This document shows positions 1 through 4,961 of a stretch of 8,681 nucleotides of DNA, in pieces. The DNA lies in assembly GCA_002369495.1 (NCBI GenBank), contig DFFD01000174.1, positions 1 to 8,681 on the forward strand, in the 5' to 3' direction. The stretch's first letter is position 1; each line of letters begins with the position of its first letter. Position numbers and translations under genes: made by a program. The notes under the pieces were generated by a model. The model was not told where the DNA came from, searched no databases, and saw only the letters and a list, made by a program, of their open reading frames with translations. The DNA is from Lachnospiraceae bacterium UBA3785 (GTDB lineage Bacteria > Bacillota > Clostridia > Lachnospirales > Lachnospiraceae).

Positions 1-1695
1 AGTGTCGAGACTGTCTACTCGACGAACCAAGTAAATAAATACTATATCGTTCCGGTTTCGAATACGGCTTATGGGATAAAATTTTCAAAAAACACTGCGT
101 ATGCAGCCGAAGCAGTTGAAAAAGCCAGAGATAATAAATTGGAAGTGATAGAAACAAAGAGTGATTATATAATCAGAACCAGTTCACAGTATTCGAAAAC
201 TGAGAAGATGAATATAGAAAGCGGGATTTCTTATACCGATCCAATGTATGCTGAAAGTTTAGCAGAAGAATATGAGCAAAAGCTTGGTCTTACAAAGGAT
301 CAATATAAAATTTGCGGTATTGTGAAAAAATATAATGAATATCGTGTGAATTATCCTTTTACGGAAAAAGAGTTTGTGCAGGCATGGGCCGCTGAGATGG
401 ATAGCTGGGGTACAAGGGAAGGCCATTGGGATACATACCTTTACGGCGACGAACATTTTGATTATTGGTATACGAGTGATAAAAAATTGCATTACGGATA
501 TGGTGCAGGTAATTATGGGCAATTTTATGCTTTTTATGTTCACAGAGAGGTTCTGCACAAAGAGCCGGTCTATAAATTCACAATCAAGGACCTTGGTACA
601 TATACAGTGACAACCAGAGGAATTAACAATTACAAAGGTACGCTGACCAGAACTATTACAATAAAACGTAAGACAATTACGGAGGACATGATTTCTAAGA
701 TTCCGGATCAGGAAGTTACCGGAAAGGCAGTAAAACCGGAGATTACCGTCACTTATGGAGATTTTAAGCTTTCTCCCGGAACAGATTATTCTGTAAGTTA
801 TAAAAATAATATTGAAGAAGGGACAGCCACTGTTATTGTAAAAGGGAAAGGAAATTATGAAGGTACAGTGACCAGGACATTTAAAATAGGCCCAAGGACT
901 ATAAAAGAGAGCATGGTCGCTAAGATTCCGGATCAGGAATATACCGGATGGTGGATACAACCTGACATTGTGGTTACCTACGATGGTGTAAAGCTTTCTG
1001 AAGGAAAAGACTATACAGTTTATTATTATAATAACCGTGATAAAGGTACCGCTGTTGCATATATAGAAGGCCAAGGGTTATTTTCCGGATGGACTACAGT
1101 TACATTTGAGATTGTAGACAAACAACCAGATGGAAGCAAGGTCTTTCTTGATGTACAAGATCCTTCCGCGTGGTATTACGATGCGGTTTATTGGGCGGCA
1201 GAAAATGGAATAACTTCAGGATACGGTGAGGGGACGTTTCAGCCGATGGCAAATCTTTCCCGGGCACAGGTAGTAACGTTTCTATATAATCTGGCCGGCA
1301 AACCATCGATAAGTGATAAGGCGGCGACAGATTTTACGGATGTTCCTGAAAATGCCTGGTATTATAAAGCTGTCAGATGGGCTGTTGCCAACGGTATTAC
1401 ATCCGGATATGGGCAGGGGACTTTTAAGCCGAATGTGATATGCAATCGTGCGATGATTGTAACTTTTCTGATGAACTATGCGGAAAAAAACCAAATGTAC
1501 AGGGAACCGGTTACAATGTCTTCCTTTAAGGATGCGCCGGCAAATGCATGGTATAAAAAGTCAGTAGACTGGGCAGTTGAAAACAATATTACCAGTGGGT
1601 ATGGGGAAAACAGCTTTCAGCCGCTTGTACCGTGTAATCGGGCAATGATGGTAGTCTTTCTGAAGAAACTTTCAGAACTTCCGAAAGTCTCTTGA
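1..1695 (+). CDS. SLH-domain cell-surface protein with Ig-like repeats (5' end missing)
   Basis: The reading frame is open from base 1, so the gene starts before the window; 564 codons are visible and the start codon is not among them. The first ~185 residues match nothing I recognise; they are rich in Tyr, Glu and Lys. About 146 residues of Ig-like repeats follow (two copies of a 75-residue unit with 'KIPDQE', 'DYSVSY/DYTVYY' and 'GKGNYEGT'-like motifs, plus a partial unit upstream). The C-terminus carries three SLH domains at about codons 381-435, 444-497 and 508-560, each with a 'ITSGYG' core. SLH triplets bind secondary cell-wall polymers, so the protein should be exported and held on the cell surface; its signal peptide would lie outside the window. 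The usual TRAE motif is altered to SRAQ, NRAM and NRAM. GC content is far below the neighbouring genes. Strong terminator 19 bp after the stop. The role beyond anchoring and display is unknown. Confidence 0.9.
   Translation, partial: SVETVYSTNQVNKYYIVPVSNTAYGIKFSKNTAYAAEAVEKARDNKLEVIETKSDYIIRTSSQYSKTEKMNIESGISYTDPMYAESLAEEYEQKLGLTKDQYKICGIVKKYNEYRVNYPFTEKEFVQAWAAEMDSWGTREGHWDTYLYGDEHFDYWYTSDKKLHYGYGAGNYGQFYAFYVHREVLHKEPVYKFTIKDLGTYTVTTRGINNYKGTLTRTITIKRKTITEDMISKIPDQEVTGKAVKPEITVTYGDFKLSPGTDYSVSYKNNIEEGTATVIVKGKGNYEGTVTRTFKIGPRTIKESMVAKIPDQEYTGWWIQPDIVVTYDGVKLSEGKDYTVYYYNNRDKGTAVAYIEGQGLFSGWTTVTFEIVDKQPDGSKVFLDVQDPSAWYYDAVYWAAENGITSGYGEGTFQPMANLSRAQVVTFLYNLAGKPSISDKAATDFTDVPENAWYYKAVRWAVANGITSGYGQGTFKPNVICNRAMIVTFLMNYAEKNQMYREPVTMSSFKDAPANAWYKKSVDWAVENNITSGYGENSFQPLVPCNRAMMVVFLKKLSELPKVS
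676..1113 (+). repeat. Two tandem 75-residue Ig-like repeats inside the surface protein
   Basis: The motif encoding IPDQE recurs exactly 225 bp apart (TTCCGGATCA at 701 and again at 926). Copy 1 begins ITEDMISKIPDQE and copy 2 begins IKESMVAKIPDQE. Both continue through a 'VTYGDFKLS/VTYDGVKLS' strand and end in a 'TRTFKI/TVTFEI' strand. Upstream, 'NNYKGTLTRTITI' (about 625-665) is the end of an earlier, degenerate copy. Such units are common stalk modules of Clostridia surface proteins and space the N-terminal domain away from the wall-bound SLH end. Confidence 0.8.
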
Positions 1696-1713
1696 AAAGG
1701 ATTAAAACGAAAT

Positions 1714-1758
1714 AAAAAAGCTGCTGCGCCGATTTTTAAGGCGCGGCAGCTTTTTTTT
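1714..1758 (+). terminator. Rho-independent terminator of the surface-protein gene
   Basis: The arm AAGCTGCTGCGCC pairs with GGCGCGGCAGCTT (one G-T wobble) around a 9-nt loop, and eight Ts follow. Because an A run precedes the stem, the structure also has a T run on the other strand, so it can stop transcripts arriving from the convergent ATPase gene. Confidence 0.9.
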
Positions 1759-1776
1759 AAGTGAATGGGTGGTCTG

Positions 1777-1871
1777 CGGAGAACCGTCCCCCTCCGCGGA
1801 GAACCGTCCCCCTCCGCGGACAAAAAAAGATTCTCTCGTGAGAATCTTTTTTTGTGCCTGGAACCGTCCCC
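1777..1871. repeat. GAACCGTCCCC repeat cluster A
   Basis: Three copies of GAACCGTCCCC start at 1781, 1801 and 1861. The first two lie in an exact 20-bp tandem duplication (1777-1796 and 1797-1816), and the third is 60 bp on, after the 1820-1855 hairpin. The last copy ends 10 bp before the stop codon of the minus-strand ATPase gene. The same core recurs at 4737-4936 and 8657-8681 in this window. All copies are intergenic. Confidence 0.85.
1820..1855 (-). terminator. Perfect 16-bp hairpin, terminator of the P-type ATPase gene (works both ways)
   Basis: ACAAAAAAAGATTCTC is followed by the loop TCGT and then the exact reverse complement GAGAATCTTTTTTTGT. The seven Ts after a GC-containing stem occur on both strands. 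It lies 27 bp beyond the stop of the minus-strand ATPase gene and is the obvious terminator for it. It sits between copies of the GAACCGTCCCC repeat. Confidence 0.85.
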
Positions 1872-1881
1872 AAAGTTTTTT

Positions 1882-4485
1882 TCAGAACCTCCGCCGGTCC
1901 TCCCGGTAATACCAGCGCATGAACCGGCTGGTGAGCCGCGAGTACCAGTAGATCATCATCATCGTGAGCAGGAAGAGCGGCACGAGGAGCAGCGACCAGC
2001 CCATGAAGACCGGGTGCATGTCGTAGAACCGCGGGAGCAGGATCACCGCCCCGATGAAGACCGCGATGCAGAGGACCAGGATGAACCGGCGCCAGGCGTT
2101 GAGCGGCCAGCAGACGTCCGCGACGACGAGCAGGCCGACCAGGCCGCCGAGCATCAGGTTGAAGGTCGAGAAGATGTCGGCGGGCCATTTGAAGATGAGA
2201 TTCAGCACCTGCACCAGCAGCATCGAGGTGACCATGGTCATGGCCGCCGGCAGGCAGACCGCGAGGACGTGCTTTAAGAAGCCGTCGGAGGTCATTTTCT
2301 CGCGCTTCTCGAGCGTCAGGAGGAAGCTCGGCAGGCCGATGCAGCAGAGGTTGATCAGCCCCATCTGCAGGGTCGTGAAGGGGTAAGTGGACCGCAGCAG
2401 GATGAAAATGAGCGAGAGCACCGCCGAATAGATCGTCTTGGTCAGGTAGAGGGAGCTCACGCGCTCGATGTTCGAGATGATGGTTCGGCCTTCGGAGACG
2501 ATCTCGGTCAGCGAGGCGAAATTCGAGTCGAGCAGCACGATGTGGGCAGCCTGCTTGGCGGCCTCGGAGCCTTTCGCCATCGCGATGCCGCAGTCCGCAT
2601 CCTTGATCGCGAGGACGTCGTTGACGCCGTCGCCGACCATCGTGACGGTCTTGCCGTTGGCCTGCCAGGCCTTGACGAATGCCTGCTTCTGCTCCGGCTG
2701 TACCCGGCCGAAGACGTTGTACTGGGCAATCGCCTGGGCAAGCGCGATCGGATCCTGCGGGAGCGTCGTCGCGTCGACGTATTTCTCCGCGCCGGCGACG
2801 CCGGCCTGCCGGGCGATCGTGGAGACAGTCAGCGGATTGTCGCCGGAGAGGACTTTGACCTCGACGCCGGCCTTCGCAAAGCAGGAAAATGTCGCTCTGG
2901 CGTCCGATTTGATAATGTCGGAGAGAACGATGAGGGCGATCGGGGTGAGGAGACCTGCATTTTCCGTCTCGGGATCGATCCCGGAGGACGCCGCAAGGAG
3001 CAGGACGCGGAAGCCCTGTTTCGTGTAGCGGGTGATGTAGCGGCGGAGCTTTTCATTTCCCCGGGCGAGCGCCTCGGGCGCGCCGACCGCGTAGTCGCCG
3101 CCCTCGACGAAGGAGGCGGCCTTGTACTTGCGCGAGGAGGAGAACGGAATCGTTCCCCGGACCGTCCACGTCAGCTCGCGGCCGAAATAGGAGTCGATCG
3201 CGGCCTGGGTCGGATTGACGTCTGAAAATGCCCCGTTCATCTGTCGGAAAATCTCCCTGACGCCGTCCGCCCCGACGTGGCCGAGCGTGACGATCTCTTT
3301 CACCTTGAGCTCGCCGGTCGTGATGGTGCCGGTCTTGTCGGTGCAGAGAATGTTCGTGCGGGCGAGCGCTTCGATGGCTTCCATCTCCTGGACGAGGGCA
3401 TTTTTGCGGGCGAGCCGGCCGACGCCGATGATGAAGGAGACGGAGGTCAGGAGCACCAGGCCTTCGGGGATCATGCCGATCACGCCGGAAACCGTGCGGA
3501 CGACCGCGGTCGAAAGGTCGCCGTCCGCGGCGGCGCGCTGGCTCTGGAAGAGCAGGAGGCCGATCGGGATGATCGCGACGGACACGACCTTGATGATGCG
3601 GCCGATGGTGGTCTGCATTTCCGAGGAGGCGCGCTTCTTTCTGGAGGCGCGGTTCACGAGATTCGCGGCGTAGGAGTCGTCGCCGACGGCGGTGACTTTC
3701 ATTTTCGCGGTGCCGGAGACGACGAAACTGCCGGAGAGCAGCGTGTCGCCGCTTCGCTTGCGGACCGGTTTCGCCTCGCCGGTGAGCATGGATTCATTTA
3801 CTTCGAGGCCGGAGGCGGAAATCACGGTGCCGTCGGTGACGATCTGGTCGCCGGGGGCGATGAGCATCACGTCGTCGATGACGATCTCGTCGACGGGGAT
3901 GTCTTTCTCCTGCCCGTCGCGGAGGGCTTTTACGTGGGTCGTCGTGATGACCGCGAGGCCGTCGATGAGGGATTTGACCTTCAGCTCCTGGACGATGCCG
4001 ACCAGGGTGTTCATGATCATCGTGCCGAGGAAGAGAATGTTCTTGAACTGGCCGGTCAGCACGATGAGGAGAGCGAGAGCAATGTTCAGGAAGTTGAAGT
4101 AAGTGAGCGTGTGCGTCCGGACGATTTGCCCGGTCGTCCTCGTAAGGCGGGACGTCACGCGGTTGGTGTCGCCGTTCAGGGTGCGCTCCGTGACCTCGTC
4201 CGCGGTGAGGCCGTCGGTGGAATCCTGCCCGGTGCGGGGGCTTTCCTTCAGGGCGAGAAGCTCGGGCGGAAGGGCGGGCTCTTCTTCCTTTTTGTGGGAA
4301 AATTTCGCCCTGAGCGCCGCGAGGCGGCCGGGCGAGTCCTTCCTGCCCTGGCCGAGCGAGAGCCGCGCGCCGACCGCGTCGGCGAGGGTGCGGCGGGGCT
4401 CAGGGGCGGGCCCGGCGGGAGGGGTTTCATTTTCAGCGGGGGTCTCCGGGGAGATCTCTTCGTTTTTATAGACAGGGTCGGACAT
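1882..4485 (-). CDS. Cation-translocating P-type ATPase, CtpE-like (possibly Ca2+)
   Basis: Integral membrane pump of 867 residues that couples ATP hydrolysis to cation transport through an aspartyl-phosphate. All P-type hallmarks are present: TGE of the actuator domain (235-237), IPEGLVLL in M4 (339-346), phosphorylation motif DKTGTIT with D383, the nucleotide-binding domain (VGAPE, 467-471), SGDN (547-550) and hinge GDGVND (618-623). Hydrophobic segments at about 128-168, 296-356 and 677-848 fit ten membrane helices. The PEGLVLL motif without a following proline, and the ICT/DKTGTIT context, resemble the CtpE group, for which Ca2+ transport is reported in mycobacteria; specificity here is inference. 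The start is supported by GGAGG five bases upstream of ATG. The first ~90 residues are a Pro/Glu/Lys-rich, probably disordered cytoplasmic tail that is long for the family; the conserved region begins near GLTADEV (92). Convergent with the surface-protein gene and divergent from the glycosidase. Confidence 0.93.
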   Translation of the reverse strand: MSDPVYKNEEISPETPAENETPPAGPAPEPRRTLADAVGARLSLGQGRKDSPGRLAALRAKFSHKKEEEPALPPELLALKESPRTGQDSTDGLTADEVTERTLNGDTNRVTSRLTRTTGQIVRTHTLTYFNFLNIALALLIVLTGQFKNILFLGTMIMNTLVGIVQELKVKSLIDGLAVITTTHVKALRDGQEKDIPVDEIVIDDVMLIAPGDQIVTDGTVISASGLEVNESMLTGEAKPVRKRSGDTLLSGSFVVSGTAKMKVTAVGDDSYAANLVNRASRKKRASSEMQTTIGRIIKVVSVAIIPIGLLLFQSQRAAADGDLSTAVVRTVSGVIGMIPEGLVLLTSVSFIIGVGRLARKNALVQEMEAIEALARTNILCTDKTGTITTGELKVKEIVTLGHVGADGVREIFRQMNGAFSDVNPTQAAIDSYFGRELTWTVRGTIPFSSSRKYKAASFVEGGDYAVGAPEALARGNEKLRRYITRYTKQGFRVLLLAASSGIDPETENAGLLTPIALIVLSDIIKSDARATFSCFAKAGVEVKVLSGDNPLTVSTIARQAGVAGAEKYVDATTLPQDPIALAQAIAQYNVFGRVQPEQKQAFVKAWQANGKTVTMVGDGVNDVLAIKDADCGIAMAKGSEAAKQAAHIVLLDSNFASLTEIVSEGRTIISNIERVSSLYLTKTIYSAVLSLIFILLRSTYPFTTLQMGLINLCCIGLPSFLLTLEKREKMTSDGFLKHVLAVCLPAAMTMVTSMLLVQVLNLIFKWPADIFSTFNLMLGGLVGLLVVADVCWPLNAWRRFILVLCIAVFIGAVILLPRFYDMHPVFMGWSLLLVPLFLLTMMMIYWYSRLTSRFMRWYYREDRRRF

Positions 4486-4514
4486 AGATACCTCCGATTA
4501 TGTGCTCATAGATA

Positions 4515-4543
4515 TTCCTATTATACACGAAATGGTGTAGAAT
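4515..4543 (+). promoter_or_regulatory. Possible divergent promoter toward the glycoside hydrolase
   Basis: On the plus strand TAGAAT (4538-4543, 5 of 6 consensus) follows GTG and lies 17 bp from TTCCTA (4515-4520, only 3 of 6). It mirrors the minus-strand GTG-TATAAT through the TACAC/GTGTA inverted repeat. The next 400 bp to the glycosidase contain no other AT-rich -10 candidate. If used, the transcript would carry the hairpins and repeats of 4584-4936 as a leader of about 410 nt. Weak evidence. Confidence 0.3.
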
Positions 4544-4548
4544 GTTCG
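4520..4548 (-). promoter_or_regulatory. Probable sigma-A promoter of the P-type ATPase gene
   Basis: On the minus strand a perfect -10 TATAAT (4525-4520) lies 17 bp from a weak -35 CGAACA (4548-4543). Transcription would start near 4513, giving a short leader of about 28 nt that includes the GGAGG at 4491-4495. An inverted repeat, TACAC-6-GTGTA (4524-4539), overlaps the -10 edge and the spacer and could be an operator. Confidence 0.6.
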
Positions 4549-4583
4549 TAATATTTTTGTGAATTTTTGGTAACGGTTCAGCA

Positions 4584-4654
4584 CCCCCTGAAGACCAGTG
4601 AAATCATGGATGGAATGCTTGCATTCCGGACTGATTTCGCTGGTTTTCAGGGGG
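4584..4654. repeat. Long near-perfect inverted repeat (hairpin with inner stem)
   Basis: A 23-nt left arm at 4584-4606 (begins CCCCCTGAAGACC) pairs with 4632-4654 (ends TTTTCAGGGGG). All positions match except two that form G-U wobbles in plus-strand RNA. Inside the loop a second perfect stem, GGAATGC-TT-GCATTCC (4612-4627), extends the rod past a small internal loop. There is no T run, so it is not a standard terminator. It may be a transcribed structured leader or a palindromic mobile-element-like unit. Confidence 0.8.
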
Positions 4655-4660
4655 CGGGCA

Positions 4661-4710
4661 AGGCGCGGAGCGCCTCTGACCGCCTCATGAAACAGCCGCG
4701 AAGCGGCTGT
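4661..4710. repeat. Two further short hairpins in tandem
   Basis: AGGCGC-GGA-GCGCCT (4661-4675) is a 6-bp stem with a 3-nt loop. ACAGCCGC-GAA-GCGGCTGT (4692-4710) is a perfect 8-bp stem with a GAA loop. They lie 7 bp after the long hairpin and are separated by 16 bp, so 4584-4710 is a series of three stem-loops. No T tract follows either. Confidence 0.75.
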
Positions 4711-4736
4711 GAATGGGGGGCAGGAGTGGTCATTCA

Positions 4737-4814
4737 GGGGCGGTTCTCAGGGGATCCTTCAGGGACGGTCCCTGGGGGGCGGTTCTCAGGCGATCCTTCA
4801 GGGACGGTTCCTGG
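4737..4814. repeat. 39-bp tandem repeat, two copies
   Basis: 4737-4775 and 4776-4814 are 39-bp direct repeats with two mismatches; a third begins at 4815 but diverges after about 13 bp. Each copy has GGGGCGGTTCTCAGG, a GATCCTTCAGGG segment and a near-palindrome CAGGGAC-G-GTCCCTG (perfect in copy 1). Being a multiple of three and stop-free, it creates spurious open frames through the array. Confidence 0.85.
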
Positions 4815-4936
4815 GGGACGGTTCTCAAGAACCGTCCCTGGGAACCGTCCCCACCGCCGCGGAGAACCGTCCCCACCGCGGAGGAGAACCGTCCCCCGCC
4901 GAGGAGAACCGTCCCCCGCCGCGGAGAACCGTCCCC
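4737..4936. repeat. GGGACGGTTC repeat cluster B, head-to-head array
   Basis: The left half has units in the GGGACGGTTC orientation starting at 4737, 4761, 4776, 4801 and 4815; three are variants (GGGGCGGTTC twice, AGGGACGGTC once). The right half has the reverse complement GAACCGTCCC starting at 4829, 4842, 4864, 4886, 4906 and 4926, the later ones spaced 20-22 bp apart by short GCCGCGG/GAGGA linkers. The orientation flips at a perfect palindrome, GGGACGGTTCT-CA-AGAACCGTCCC (4815-4838). The array stops 14 bp before the glycosidase ribosome binding site. Confidence 0.9.
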
Positions 4937-4950
4937 AAACACGTTGAAAA

Positions 4951-4955
4951 GGAGG
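4951..4955 (+). promoter_or_regulatory. Ribosome binding site fixing the glycoside hydrolase start
   Basis: GGAGG lies six bases before ATG at 4962. The in-frame open stretch upstream runs through the repeat array and has no comparable site, so translation should begin at 4962. Confidence 0.9.
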
Positions 4956-4961
4956 CAGGAC

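Noticed and set aside
139..141. TTG as start codon of the surface-protein gene
   Set aside because: The frame is open back to base 1 and no ribosome binding site precedes TTG; the gene is better treated as truncated by the window edge.
259..1074. Open frame on the minus strand within the surface-protein gene
   Set aside because: The plus-strand frame has clear repeats and leads into SLH domains; the minus-strand product has no supporting motif or ribosome binding site.
1820..1855. Insertion-sequence inverted repeat
   Set aside because: There is only a 4-nt loop and T runs on both sides, which fits a terminator; no transposase is present in the window.
3277..4551. Open frame of 424 residues on the plus strand opposite the P-type ATPase
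   Set aside because: Antisense shadow rich in Gly, Asp and Arg with no recognisable motif; the opposite frame encodes a complete, motif-perfect pump.
4829..4936. CRISPR-like array from 20-22 bp spaced units
   Set aside because: The units are about 11 bp with short, similar linkers and occur in both orientations; spacers of normal length are absent.
4567..4947. Open frame of 126 residues across the hairpins and repeats
   Set aside because: It exists because the 39-bp repeat is a multiple of three without stops; there is no start signal and the peptide is a mere translation of structured repeats.
4713..4961. In-frame upstream extension of the glycoside hydrolase (83 more residues)
   Set aside because: The extension is only translated repeat array, has no ribosome binding site comparable to the GGAGG at 4951, and would precede the normal GH2 N-terminus at residue 1 of the 4962 start.
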